A stretch of DNA of 64,000 nt, taken from NCBI RefSeq assembly GCF_008704935.1, contig NZ_CP023692.1, positions 5,051,001 to 5,115,000 of the forward strand, written 5' to 3'. The DNA comes from Streptomyces vinaceus (GTDB taxonomy: Bacteria; Actinomycetota; Actinomycetes; Streptomycetales; Streptomycetaceae). This document shows positions 42,214 to 50,993 of the stretch, one piece after another. A program made the translations under genes and the position numbers. The notes below the pieces were generated by a model, which saw nothing but the letters and a program-made list of their open reading frames with translations, was not told where the DNA came from and ran no database searches. The first letter of the stretch is position 1. Every line of letters begins with the position of its first letter.

Positions 42214-44946
42214 CTACGCGTCGCCGCCCGCGGCGCCCGGGTCGGCCGCCGACACGTCCAGGAGCCGGTAGCGGTCCACCGCCTGCTTCAGCGCGGAACG
42301 GTCGATCTTGCCCTCCTTGGCCAGCTCGGTCAGCACCGCCAGCACCACCGACTGCGCGTCGATGTGGAAGAAGCGCCGTGCCGCGCCGCGCGTGTCCGCG
42401 AAGCCGAAGCCGTCCGCGCCCAGCGAGGTGTACGCGCCGGGAACCCACCGCGAGATCTGGTCCGGGACGGAGCGCATCCAGTCCGAGACCGCCACGAACG
42501 GCCCCTCGGCACCCGACAGCTTCCGCGTCACGTACGGGACGCGCTGCTCCTCCTCCGGGTGGAGCAGGTTGTGCTCCTCCACCTCCACGGCCTCGCGGCG
42601 CAGCTCGTTCCAGGAGGTCGCCGACCAGACGTCCGCCCGTACGTTCCACTCCTCGGCGAGGATCCGCTGCGCCTCCAGCGCCCACGGCACCGCCACGCCC
42701 GAGGCCATGATCTGCGCCCCGATGGAGCCCGCCGAGCCCGCGGCCACCCGGTGGATGCCCTTGAGGATGCCGTCGACGTCGACGTCGGCCGGCTCGGCCG
42801 GGTGCTGGATCGGCTCGTTGTAGACGGTCAGGTAGTAGAAGACGTCCTCGGCCTCGGGCCCGTACATGCGGCGCAGGCCGTCCTGGACGATGTGGGCGAT
42901 CTCGTACCCGTACGCCGGGTCGTAGGCCACGCAGCCCGGGTTGGTCGACGCCAGCAGCTGGGAGTGACCGTCGGCGTGCTGGAGGCCCTCACCCGTCAGG
43001 GTGGTCCGGCCCGCGGTCGCGCCCAGGACGAAACCGCGCGCCAGCTGGTCGGCCATCTGCCAGAACTGGTCACCCGTGCGCTGGAAACCGAACATCGAGT
43101 AGAAGACGTAGACCGGGATCAGCGGCTCGCCGTGCGTCGCGTACGCCGAACCCGCGGCGATCAGCGAGGCCGTGCAGCCCGCCTCCGAGATGCCGTCGTG
43201 CAGCATCTGGCCGGTCGGGGACTCCTTGTACGCGAGCAGCAGGTCGCGGTCGACCGCCTCGTACTGCTGGCCCAGCGGGTTGTAGATCTTGGCGCTCGGG
43301 AAGAAGGCGTCCATGCCGAACGTGCGGTACTCGTCCGGGGCGATCAGCACGAACCGCTTGCCGATCTCCTTGTCCCGCATCAGGTCCTTCAGGATGCGCA
43401 CGAACGCCATCGTCGTGGCGATCGACTGCTGGCCCGAGCCCTTCTTGGCGGCCGCGTACGTCTTCTCGTCCGGCAGCTGCAGCGGCTTCGCGCGCACCAC
43501 GCGGGTCGGCACGTAGCCGCCCAGCGAGCTGCGCCGGTCGTGCATGTACTGGATCTCCGGCGAGGACTTGCCCGGGTGGTAGTACGGCGGGGCGCCGTCC
43601 TCCAGCTGCGCGTCGGTGATCGGGATGTGCAGGCGGTCGCGGAAGCGCTTGAGGTCGTCGACCGTCAGCTTCTTCATCTGGTGCGTCGCGTTGCGGCCCT
43701 CGAAGTTCGGGCCGAGCGTCCAGCCCTTGACCGTCTGCGCCAGGATCACCGTCGGCTGGCCCTTGTGCGCCTTGGCCGCCGCGTACGCCGCGTAGATCTT
43801 CTTGTGGTCGTGGCCGCCGCGCCCCAGGTGCAGCAGCTGCTGGTCGCTCATGTTCTCGACCATCGCCCGCAGCCGCTGGTCGTCGCCGAAGAAGTGGTCG
43901 CGGATGTACGCGCCGGTCTCGGTCGCGTACGTCTGGAACTGCCCGTCCGGCGTCGAGTTCATCTTGTTGACCAGGATGCCGTCGCGGTCCTGGGCCAGCA
44001 GCGGGTCCCAGGAGCGGTCCCAGATGAGCTTGATGACGTTCCAGCCGGCGCCGCGGAACTGCGACTCCAGCTCCTGGATGATCTTGCCGTTGCCGCGCAC
44101 CGGTCCGTCGAGCCGCTGCAGGTTGCAGTTCACGACGAAGGTCAGGTTGTCCAGGCCCTCGCGGGCGGCGATCGACAGCTGGCCGAGCGACTCCGGCTCG
44201 TCCATCTCGCCGTCTCCGAGATACGCCCAAACGTGTGACTTCGAGGTGTCGGCGATCCCGCGCGCCTCCATGTACCGGTTCATCCGGGCCTGGTAGATCG
44301 CGCCGAGCGGGCCGAGGCCCATCGAGACGGTCGGGAACTCCCAGAAGTCCGGCATCAGCCGCGGGTGCGGGTAGCTGGACAGGCCGTACGGGGCCTTCGA
44401 CTTCTCCTGCCGGAACGCGTCGAGCTGCTGCTCGGAGAGCCGGTCCAGGAGGTAGGCGCGCGCGTAGATGCCGGGGGAGGCGTGGCCCTGGAAGAAGATC
44501 TGGTCGCCGCCGTCGCCCTCGTCCTTGCCCCGGAAGAAGTGGTTGAAGCCCACGTCGTAGAGCGAGGCGGAGGAGGCGAACGTGGCGATGTGGCCGCCGA
44601 CGCCGATCCCCGGACGCTGGGCGCGCGAGACCATGACGGCCGCGTTCCACCGGGTGGCGTTCAGGACCTTGCGCTCGATCTCCTCGTTGCCGGGGAAGAA
44701 CGGCTCGTCCTTGGTGGCGATCGTGTTGACGTAGTCCGAGCTGCGCATCTCGGGCACGGCCACGCGCTTCTCGCGGGCCCGCTCGATCAGCCGCAGCATC
44801 AGGTAGCGGGCGCGCTCACGGCCCCGCTCGTCGACGGCTGCGTCCAGGGAGTCGAGCCACTCCTGCGTCTCCTCCGGATCGAAGTCCGGGACCTGGCTCG
44901 GCAGGCCGCCAATGATGATCGGATTGCGATCGGATGCGGAAGCCAC
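42214..44946 (-). CDS. aceE: pyruvate dehydrogenase E1 component, homodimeric
   Basis: A 910-residue thiamine-diphosphate enzyme that decarboxylates pyruvate and acetylates lipoyl E2, feeding acetyl-CoA to the TCA cycle and fatty-acid synthesis. The ThDP motif starts at WAYLGDGEMDEPES (about 241-254) and continues to FVVNCNLQRLDGPVRGN (in outline). HIATFASSASLYDVGFNHFFRG in outline (about 119-140) is the N-terminal conserved part. Length matches the AceE type rather than E1 alpha/beta. The start is GTG 44946 with GAAGGA 6 nt upstream. It is a single gene; the E2 and E3 genes are elsewhere. Confidence 0.97.
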   Translation of the reverse strand: MASASDRNPIIIGGLPSQVPDFDPEETQEWLDSLDAAVDERGRERARYLMLRLIERAREKRVAVPEMRSSDYVNTIATKDEPFFPGNEEIERKVLNATRWNAAVMVSRAQRPGIGVGGHIATFASSASLYDVGFNHFFRGKDEGDGGDQIFFQGHASPGIYARAYLLDRLSEQQLDAFRQEKSKAPYGLSSYPHPRLMPDFWEFPTVSMGLGPLGAIYQARMNRYMEARGIADTSKSHVWAYLGDGEMDEPESLGQLSIAAREGLDNLTFVVNCNLQRLDGPVRGNGKIIQELESQFRGAGWNVIKLIWDRSWDPLLAQDRDGILVNKMNSTPDGQFQTYATETGAYIRDHFFGDDQRLRAMVENMSDQQLLHLGRGGHDHKKIYAAYAAAKAHKGQPTVILAQTVKGWTLGPNFEGRNATHQMKKLTVDDLKRFRDRLHIPITDAQLEDGAPPYYHPGKSSPEIQYMHDRRSSLGGYVPTRVVRAKPLQLPDEKTYAAAKKGSGQQSIATTMAFVRILKDLMRDKEIGKRFVLIAPDEYRTFGMDAFFPSAKIYNPLGQQYEAVDRDLLLAYKESPTGQMLHDGISEAGCTASLIAAGSAYATHGEPLIPVYVFYSMFGFQRTGDQFWQMADQLARGFVLGATAGRTTLTGEGLQHADGHSQLLASTNPGCVAYDPAYGYEIAHIVQDGLRRMYGPEAEDVFYYLTVYNEPIQHPAEPADVDVDGILKGIHRVAAGSAGSIGAQIMASGVAVPWALEAQRILAEEWNVRADVWSATSWNELRREAVEVEEHNLLHPEEEQRVPYVTRKLSGAEGPFVAVSDWMRSVPDQISRWVPGAYTSLGADGFGFADTRGAARRFFHIDAQSVVLAVLTELAKEGKIDRSALKQAVDRYRLLDVSAADPGAAGGDA

Positions 44947-45391
44947 GCTGTTCCTTCGCTGTCAGGGGAGTCGTGCCATGGGGTTTCGCCGCCTCCCATC
45001 GTCTTACGCTCGGTCCGAATCGTCACCCGTACCACTGGGTAATCACTGGAGTCCGCGGAGATTCGGGCGCCGTGAGCGTCAGGTCCGGCCGATCGCCACC
45101 CTACGCCCCGGAAGATCAGCGGGCTCGCATGACCGTTCGTCCCTCAAACAGGTAGGAAAGCCGCCGAGCGGCGCCGATGATGCCGAATGAGCTGGAATGG
45201 TGTGGGATGAATCACCAGACGTCCCCACGGGAAGGCTGAAAGTTGCGGCGAGACGGCCGTAATCGTCACCGTTTCGACGGTCTCGACGGCCGGGTACTTG
45301 CGCGATCCGCCGCGCCCGTGTGGACTACGCCCAATGCTGCGCGTACGCGCGCCGCCGAAGACATTCACCGAACATGAGCAGGAGGCACCCC
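44947..45391. promoter_or_regulatory. divergent gap between aceE and DUF3052 genes
   Basis: This 445-nt region has no gene. Its composition is less GC-rich than coding DNA near 45000-45060 (aceE promoter side) and 45180-45270. A small palindrome ACCGTTTCGACGGT occupies 45268-45281. No riboswitch-like or T-box structure is evident. Confidence 0.45.
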
Positions 45392-45817
45392 GTGAGCGCG
45401 ACCGCGGACCACGCGGAGAGCCTGGCCGCCCGGCTGGGTTTCCAGTCCGAACAGGTGGTCCAGGAGATCGGCTACGACGACGACGTCGATCAGGAATTCC
45501 GTGACGCCGTCGAGAAGCTCGTCAGCGAGCTCGCCGACGAGGACTACGACGACGTCGCCGACGCGGTGCTGTTGTGGTTCCGCGACGAAGACGGCGATCT
45601 GACGGACGCCCTGGTCGATGCGACCGAGCTGGTCGAGGACGGCGCACTGATCCTGCTGCTGACGCCCAAGACGGGCCGTGACGGCTACGTCGAGGCCAGC
45701 GACATCAGCGAGGCAGCCGAAACGGCCGGCCTCTCCCTCGCCAAGGGCCTGCCCGTCGGCAAGGAGTGGACCTCCACCAAGCTGGTGACGCCGAAGGCCG
45801 CCAAGGCCAAGCGCTGA
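45392..45817 (+). CDS. DUF3052 domain protein
   Basis: A 141-residue acidic soluble protein of the actinobacterial DUF3052 family. LAARLGFQSEQVVQEIGYDDDVD (in outline, about 10-32), DDVADAVLLWFRDEDGDLTDAL and LLLTPKTGRDGYVEASDI are characteristic. Its function is not established. The start is GTG 45392 with a perfect AGGAGG 5-10 nt upstream. It is followed by a terminator and then the peroxiredoxin gene, and sits beside aceE as in other streptomycetes. Confidence 0.9.
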   Translation: MSATADHAESLAARLGFQSEQVVQEIGYDDDVDQEFRDAVEKLVSELADEDYDDVADAVLLWFRDEDGDLTDALVDATELVEDGALILLLTPKTGRDGYVEASDISEAAETAGLSLAKGLPVGKEWTSTKLVTPKAAKAKR

Positions 45818-45840
45818 GCCGCGCCCCGCAGCCAAGCGGA

Positions 45841-45885
45841 CACGCACCCCGCCCGCCGGATTCCCTCCGGTCGGCGGGGTGCGTG
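45841..45885 (+). terminator. terminator after the DUF3052 gene
   Basis: A 13-bp stem (45841-45853 with 45873-45885), a 2-nt internal mismatch and an upper 5-bp CCGGA/TCCGG stem. Confidence 0.8.
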
Positions 45886-45966
45886 CGTTCCAAGGGCCTC
45901 GTCGGCCTAGGCTGGACCCACCCGAACAGCCCAACGCAGGGATGCGGGAACGAAGGGATGCGAGAG

Positions 45967-46425
45967 ATGGCGATCGAGGTCGGCAGCAAGGCCCCGGACT
46001 TCGAGCTCAAGGACAACCACGGCGCCACGGTGCGGCTCTCCGACTTCCGCGGCGAGAAGGCCGTGGTGCTGCTCTTCTACCCGTTCGCCTTCACCGGCGT
46101 GTGCACCGGCGAGCTGTGCGAGCTGCGCGACCAGCTGCCGCGGTTCCAGAACGACGACGTCCAGCTCCTCGCGGTCTCGAACGACTCCGTCCCGACCCTG
46201 CGCGTCTTCGGCGAGCAGGAGAACCTCGACTACCCGCTCCTCTCGGACTTCTGGCCGCACGGCGAGACCTCCCGCGCGTACGGCGTCTTCGACGAGCAGA
46301 AGGGCTGCGCGGTCCGCGGCACCTTCATCATCGACAAGGACGGCATCGTGCGCTGGACCGTCGTCAACGGCCTGCCCGACGCGCGTGACCTGAACGAGTA
46401 CATCAAGGCCCTCGACAGCCTCTGA
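45967..46425 (+). CDS. peroxiredoxin, AhpE/TSA-like
   Basis: A 152-residue thiol peroxidase. Cys46 in PFAFTGVCTGELC is the peroxidatic cysteine with the PxxxTxxC motif. Cys51 lies five residues on, which is the AhpE-like arrangement. The thioredoxin-like fold is complete (VGSKAPDFELKD at the start, FIIDKDGIVRWTVVNGL at the end). It reduces hydroperoxides in the cytoplasm with mycothiol or mycoredoxin in actinomycetes, which is family knowledge. The ATG 45967 is preferred over 45958 by ribosome-site spacing. A TAGGCT element at 45907 is a likely promoter. Confidence 0.94.
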   Translation: MAIEVGSKAPDFELKDNHGATVRLSDFRGEKAVVLLFYPFAFTGVCTGELCELRDQLPRFQNDDVQLLAVSNDSVPTLRVFGEQENLDYPLLSDFWPHGETSRAYGVFDEQKGCAVRGTFIIDKDGIVRWTVVNGLPDARDLNEYIKALDSL

Positions 46426-46632
46426 GGAGTCCTCGCGACACCCCGGAGAGACCCCGGCAGCCCCGGAATCCCTCGTACCGCGGCACAATCGCCGCACTTC
46501 GGGCGGGTTCCGGGAACTGTTCACCGGGAAAGACGCCGAGAGGCGGGAACCCGTCACTAGGATCGAAGCGTTGATCCCGGTAGAAACCGCACGACGGGGC
46601 ACCGCCCCACACATGAACCCAATGGAGGACCC

Positions 46633-47208
46633 GTGGGAGTCAGCCTCAGCAAGGGCGGAAACGTCTCGCTGACCAAGGCCGCGCCGAATCTGACGGCGGT
46701 CATCGTCGGTCTGGGCTGGGACGCTCGCACCACCACCGGTGTCGACTTCGACCTCGACGCCAGCGCGATCCTGACCAACGACCAGGGCAAGGTCGCCAAC
46801 GACTCGAACTTCGTGTTCTTCAACAACCTGAAGAGCCCGGACGGCTCGGTCGAGCACACCGGTGACAACACCACCGGTGAGGGCGAGGGCGACGACGAGG
46901 CGATCAAGGTGAACCTGGCCGGCGTCCCGGCCGATGTCGCCAAGATCGTCTTCCCGGTCTCGATCTACGAGGCCGAGAGCCGCCAGCAGAGCTTCGGCCA
47001 GGTCCGCAACGCGTACATCCGCGTCGTGAACCAGGCCGACAACAGCGAGCTCGCCCGCTACGACCTCTCCGAGGACGCCTCGACCGAGACCGCCATGGTC
47101 TTCGGCGAGCTGTACCGCAACGGAGCGGAGTGGAAGTTCCGCGCCATCGGCCAGGGCTACGCCTCCGGCCTGCGCGGCATCGCCCAGGACTTCGGCGTCA
47201 ACGTCTGA
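46633..47208 (+). CDS. terD: TerD family protein
   Basis: A 191-residue TerD/CABP-like stress protein. The metal-binding face is intact: DFDLDASAI (about 38-46), then GDNTTGEGEGDDEAI (about 77-91). The rest of the beta-sandwich (IVFPVSIYEAESRQQSFGQ, then ARYDLSEDAS, ETAMVFGELYR) is canonical. TerD binds Ca2+ and is linked to tellurite and oxidative stress resistance. The start is GTG 46633 with GGAGG 6 nt upstream. A TAGGAT -10-like hexamer is at 46558-46563. It heads the ter block. A hairpin separates it from the next terD. Confidence 0.95.
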   Translation: MGVSLSKGGNVSLTKAAPNLTAVIVGLGWDARTTTGVDFDLDASAILTNDQGKVANDSNFVFFNNLKSPDGSVEHTGDNTTGEGEGDDEAIKVNLAGVPADVAKIVFPVSIYEAESRQQSFGQVRNAYIRVVNQADNSELARYDLSEDASTETAMVFGELYRNGAEWKFRAIGQGYASGLRGIAQDFGVNV

Positions 47209-47226
47209 GCCTGCCAGCAGTCACCC

Positions 47227-47261
47227 GTCCGGCGCCGTGCACTGTGTGTACGGCGCCGGAC
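47227..47261 (+). terminator. hairpin between the two terD genes
   Basis: A perfect 12-bp stem (47227-47238 with 47250-47261, GTCCGGCGCCGT), extendable by four more pairs through the loop. It lies 18 nt after the terD stop and may terminate or attenuate transcription into the second copy. Confidence 0.85.
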
Positions 47262-47365
47262 GTGCTTTGCGGAGGTGCGCCCCGGGGGTGCACCGCCGAG
47301 CTCCACCGGCGGCCCGCCACGCGGGGCGCGCCGCGATCACCACGTCGTCCGGGGAGGACCACAAC

Positions 47366-47941
47366 ATGGGCGTCACACTCGCCAAGGGGGGCAACGTCTC
47401 CCTCTCCAAGGCCGCACCGAACCTCACCCGGGTCCTGGTCGGTCTCGGATGGGACGCGCGCTCGACCACGGGGGCCGATTTCGACCTCGACGCCAGCGCG
47501 CTGCTCTGCCGCGACGGCCGGGTCCTGGGGGACGCGTACTTCGTCTTCTACAACAACCTGAAGAGCCCCGAGGGCTCCGTCGAACACACGGGGGACAACC
47601 TCACCGGCGAGGGTGAGGGCGACGACGAATCGATCATCATCGACCTGACCAAGGTGCCGGTCGAGGTCGACAAGATCGTCTTCCCGGTCTCGATCCACGA
47701 GGCGGAGGCCCGCCGGCAGAGCTTCGGCCAGGTCAGCAACGCCTTCATCCGCGTGGTCAACGACTCGGACGGCCAGGAACTGGCCCGCTACGACCTCACC
47801 GAGGACGCCTCCAGCGAGACCGCGATGATCTTCGGCGAGGTCTACCGGTACGGCGGCGAATGGAAGTTCCGGGCGGTGGGACAGGGGTACGCGTCGGGGC
47901 TCCGGGGCATCGCTCTAGACTTCGGGGTCAACGTTTCGTAA
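47366..47941 (+). CDS. terD: TerD family protein, second copy
   Basis: A 191-residue paralogue highly similar to the preceding TerD across its full length. The ligand residues DFDLDASAL and GDNLTGEGEGDDESI are conserved. Differences cluster in the loop after residue 46 (LCRDGRVLGDAYF) and in surface helices. The ATG has GGGGAGG 9 nt upstream. The product ends FGVNVS. The 19-nt gap to the TerC-like gene suggests co-transcription with it. Confidence 0.95.
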   Translation: MGVTLAKGGNVSLSKAAPNLTRVLVGLGWDARSTTGADFDLDASALLCRDGRVLGDAYFVFYNNLKSPEGSVEHTGDNLTGEGEGDDESIIIDLTKVPVEVDKIVFPVSIHEAEARRQSFGQVSNAFIRVVNDSDGQELARYDLTEDASSETAMIFGEVYRYGGEWKFRAVGQGYASGLRGIALDFGVNVS

Positions 47942-47960
47942 AGCCGTACAAGACGATGGG

Positions 47961-49082
47961 GTGCCAGTGGTTCTCAAAACCTTCGGCTGGTCGTTCGCAG
48001 TCACTGCGCTCGGTCTGGTCGCAGCGGGGTTCTACGGGGGAATGACCGGACTGGGGATCGTCGCGATCCTGTCCATCCTTGAGATCTCGCTGTCCTTCGA
48101 CAACGCGGTGGTCAACGCCGGAATCCTGAAGAAGATGAATGCCTTCTGGCAGAAGATCTTCCTCACCGTCGGCGTGCTCATCGCCGTTTTCGGCATGCGC
48201 CTGGTCTTCCCCGTCGTGATCGTCGCCGTCACCGCCGGCATCGGGCCCGTCGAGGCCGTCGATCTGGCGCTCAACGACAAGGACATGTACCAGCAGCTGG
48301 TCACGGACGCCCACCCGGCGATCGCGGCCTTCGGCGGCATGTTCCTTCTGATGATCTTCCTCGACTTCATCTTCGAGGACCGGGACATCAAGTGGCTCGC
48401 ATGGCTGGAGCGGCCGCTCGCCAAGCTCGGCAAGATCGACATGCTGTCGGCGTGCATCGCGCTGATCGTCCTGCTGATCACCTCCGCGACCTTCGCCGCC
48501 AACGCCCACCAGCACGGCGGCGCCCACGTGGACAAGGCACAGACCGTCCTGGTCTCCGGCATCGCCGGCCTGATCACGTACATGATCGTCGGCGGTCTCT
48601 CGGGCTACTTCGAGAACCGACTCGAAGAGGAGGAAGAGGCCGAGCACGAAGCCGAGGAAGCGGCCAAGAAGAGCGGCAAGCCCGTCTCGGCCGTCGCCAT
48701 GGCGGGCAAGGCCGCCTTCTTCATGTTCCTCTACCTCGAAGTCCTCGACGCCTCCTTCTCCTTCGACGGGGTCATCGGCGCCTTCGCCATCACCAACGAC
48801 ATCGTGCTGATGGCCCTCGGCCTCGGTATCGGCGCCATGTACGTCCGGTCGCTCACGGTCTACCTGGTCCGCCAGGGCACCCTCGACGACTACGTCTACC
48901 TGGAGCACGGCGCGCACTACGCCATCGGCGCGCTCGCCGTCATCCTGCTCGTCACCATCCAGTACGAGATCAACGAGGTCATCACCGGCCTCGTCGGCGT
49001 GATCCTCATCGCCTGGTCGTTCTGGTCCTCGGTGCGCCGCAACAAGCGGTTGGAACTGGAGGGTTCCACCGCCGAGGCATGA
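47961..49082 (+). CDS. TerC-like integral membrane protein (DUF475)
   Basis: A 373-residue polytopic protein with about eight or nine helices. The signature LEISLSFDNAVVNAGILKKM in outline (about 38-57) and the second copy LEVLDASFSFDGVIGAFAI in outline (about 255-275) are the acidic SxDN/SxDG repeats of the TerC superfamily. Between them lies a charged Glu-rich linker (LEEEEEAEHEAEEAAKK). TerC proteins form metal-linked membrane complexes with TerD-type proteins, and related ones export manganese. Which role this one plays is unknown. The start is GTG 47961 or 47967. Confidence 0.88.
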   Translation: MPVVLKTFGWSFAVTALGLVAAGFYGGMTGLGIVAILSILEISLSFDNAVVNAGILKKMNAFWQKIFLTVGVLIAVFGMRLVFPVVIVAVTAGIGPVEAVDLALNDKDMYQQLVTDAHPAIAAFGGMFLLMIFLDFIFEDRDIKWLAWLERPLAKLGKIDMLSACIALIVLLITSATFAANAHQHGGAHVDKAQTVLVSGIAGLITYMIVGGLSGYFENRLEEEEEAEHEAEEAAKKSGKPVSAVAMAGKAAFFMFLYLEVLDASFSFDGVIGAFAITNDIVLMALGLGIGAMYVRSLTVYLVRQGTLDDYVYLEHGAHYAIGALAVILLVTIQYEINEVITGLVGVILIAWSFWSSVRRNKRLELEGSTAEA

Positions 49083-49112
49083 TCACGGCGCTAATGCGGA
49101 ACGCTCCAACTG

Positions 49113-49153
49113 CGGGGCGGCCGGGCGGGTCTGCGGACTGCCGGGCCGCCCCG
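49113..49153 (+). terminator. imperfect terminator after the TerC-like gene
   Basis: A 10-bp stem (49113-49122 with 49144-49153, CGGGGCGGCC) with a GC-rich loop lies between the TerC-like and TerA-like genes. Confidence 0.55.
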
Positions 49154-49200
49154 TCCGCGTAGGCCGCCCCGCCTACACCACATGAGGGGGGACAGGGGAG

Positions 49201-49950
49201 ATGGGACTCTTCGAAGGATTCTTCGACGGGATCAGGGGCAGCCGCGCCCTGCAGTTCGACTCGGGCAGCGCCTCGGCCGCGATCGAGCTGACCAAGCGGC
49301 ATCCGACGGTGTCGCTCAGCAAACAGGGGGCCGTCCACGGGAACCTGCGGGTCAACCTGTCCTGGCGGATGCGCAGCTCGGACATAGGGGGCCGCGGCGG
49401 CGAGGGCAGCCGGCTCCTGCGCCACCCGTTCAAGCTGTTCAAGCCCGACATGGTGCAGGCGCACACCCAGGGCATGGTCAACGTCGACCTCGACCTCGGG
49501 TGCCTCTACGAGCTGTCCGACGGGACCCGTGGCGTCGTCCAGCCGCTGGGCAACCTGCACGGGGACATCAACAGCCCGCCGTACGTGAAGCTCAGCGGCG
49601 ACGACCGGTTCGGGGCGCCGTCGGGGGAGACGGTCTTCGTCAACCTCGACCACGCGGACGAGATCAAGCGCCTGCTGGTGTTCGTCTACATCTACGACCA
49701 GACCCCGGCCTTCGACCGGACGCACGCGATGGTCACCCTCTACCCGATCACCGGGCCCCGGATCGAGATCCCGCTGGAGGAGCGGCAGCCGCAGGCCCGC
49801 TCCTGCGCGGTGCTCTCGATGGAGCACGTCAGGGGCGAGCTGATCGTGCGGCGCGAGGTGAAGTTCGTGTACGGGTTCCAGGCCGAGCTGGACCGGCTGT
49901 ACGGGTGGGGCCTGCAGTGGGGGCGGGGCTACAAGAGCACCAAGGCCTGA
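49201..49950 (+). CDS. TerA-like tellurium resistance protein
   Basis: A 249-residue protein related to TerA/TerD beta-sandwich proteins. The first part is the atypical VSLSKQGAVHGNLRVNLSW (about 37-55), the central LGCLYELSDGTRGVVQPLGNLHG (about 100-122) and SGDDRFGAPSGETVFVNLDH are TerA-type. The acidic metal face of TerD is replaced here by a different pattern (DLDLG). A ribosome site GGGGGGACAGGGGAG directly precedes the ATG. Role in the Ter complex at the membrane is inferred from family membership. Confidence 0.82.
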   Translation: MGLFEGFFDGIRGSRALQFDSGSASAAIELTKRHPTVSLSKQGAVHGNLRVNLSWRMRSSDIGGRGGEGSRLLRHPFKLFKPDMVQAHTQGMVNVDLDLGCLYELSDGTRGVVQPLGNLHGDINSPPYVKLSGDDRFGAPSGETVFVNLDHADEIKRLLVFVYIYDQTPAFDRTHAMVTLYPITGPRIEIPLEERQPQARSCAVLSMEHVRGELIVRREVKFVYGFQAELDRLYGWGLQWGRGYKSTKA

Positions 49951-49986
49951 CGGGACCCGTGGCCTGAACCGGGGCCCGGTCCCGTC
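49949..49986. terminator. hairpin between TerA-like and TerD-like genes
   Basis: GACGGGACC (49949-49957) pairs with GGTCCCGTC (49978-49986). It lies between two convergent genes and starts at the first stop. Confidence 0.55.
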
Positions 49987-50017
49987 AGCGGGCCCGGCCC
50001 CGGGAGCAGCAGCCCCG

Positions 50018-50809
50018 TCAGCGGCGCAGGAACTGCGGGCCCTGTACGGGCAGCCGGAACGCCGGGTCGCCGCCCGGGACCGGCACCGGGGCCGGGGAGA
50101 CCGGCTGCGGGTACCCGTACGCGGGCTGCGCGGCGGGCGGGGCCTGTGTCAGCGGTGCCGGCGGGGCCTGCTGCGGGACCGGCGGGGCCATCAGGGCCGT
50201 CTGCTCGTCGCCCGCCCCGGCGGCGGGGGCGGCCCCCGACGCGTCCTCGGCGGCGTTCTCGTCCACGGAGATCCCGTGGTCGGTCGCCAGCCCGACGAGG
50301 CCGTTCGAGTACCCCTCGCCCAGCGCGCGGAACTTCCACCCGTCGCCGCGGCGGTACAGCTCCCCGCAGATCAGGGCCGTCTCGGCGCCGGTCTCGGGCC
50401 GCACGTCGAAGAAGGCCAGCGGCTCGGAGCCGCCGGTCGCCGTGGCGTCGTACAGCAGGATCCGCAGATCCCTGACCTGCTGGAACGGCACGTCCTCGGC
50501 GGAGGCGACCACCAGGATCCGGTCCACCACCGGGGGCACCGCCCGCAGGTCCGCCTGCACGGCGTCGGTGATCCCCTCGCCCAGCTGCTTCTTGCCGAGC
50601 CGCCAGACGGCCCCCGAGGGGTGGCGGGGCTGGTTGTAGAACACGAAGTCCTCGTCCGAGCGCACGCGCCCGTCCGGGCCCACGAGCAGCGCCGAGGCGT
50701 CGACGTCCGGCACCTCGGGGCCGCCGGTCCAGCGCAGCACCGCCCGGACCGCCACGGCGGTCACCGGGATGTTCGAGCCCTTCTGCATCGCGTGCGTCAT
50801 GCCCGTCAT
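50018..50809 (-). CDS. divergent TerD domain protein with Pro-rich tail
   Basis: A 263-residue protein. Residues 1-185 are a TerD sandwich (VDASALLVGPDGRVRSDEDFVFYNQPRHPSG near 36-65, then ETALICGELYRRGDGWKFRALGEGYSNGL in outline). The acidic DFDLD ligand stretch is reduced to VDASA, and GEGEGDDE is replaced by LGEGITDA, so metal binding is probably weakened or lost. The tail (about 190-263) is Ala/Pro/Gln-rich and disordered. The ATG at 50809 has GGGAGGG 5-10 nt upstream. It is the only gene of the block on the minus strand and is divergent from the CitE-like gene. Confidence 0.85.
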   Translation of the reverse strand: MTGMTHAMQKGSNIPVTAVAVRAVLRWTGGPEVPDVDASALLVGPDGRVRSDEDFVFYNQPRHPSGAVWRLGKKQLGEGITDAVQADLRAVPPVVDRILVVASAEDVPFQQVRDLRILLYDATATGGSEPLAFFDVRPETGAETALICGELYRRGDGWKFRALGEGYSNGLVGLATDHGISVDENAAEDASGAAPAAGAGDEQTALMAPPVPQQAPPAPLTQAPPAAQPAYGYPQPVSPAPVPVPGGDPAFRLPVQGPQFLRR

Positions 50810-50924
50810 CCTGCCCTCCCGGGGCGGCGCGGAACAACGCGGCCCCCCGCAGGGCCTTGTCCCGGACGAGAGACCTGGGCATCGTGCAAGAGGGTTACCT
50901 GAACTTCATGTGCTTGAGGAACTC

Positions 50925-50951
50925 TTGACTCAGGTTCGTACGTACTATTAC
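50925..50951 (+). promoter_or_regulatory. candidate promoter of the CitE-StiP-HAD operon
   Basis: TTGACT (50925-50930) and an AT-rich TACTATTAC (50943-50951) lie 45 nt before the CitE-like gene. Spacing of the best hexamer pair is short (12-15 nt), so the assignment is tentative. Confidence 0.35.
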
Positions 50952-50993
50952 CGGCCACGCCACTGGGGCGCCGAGGCAGTACGAGGGAAGCGC

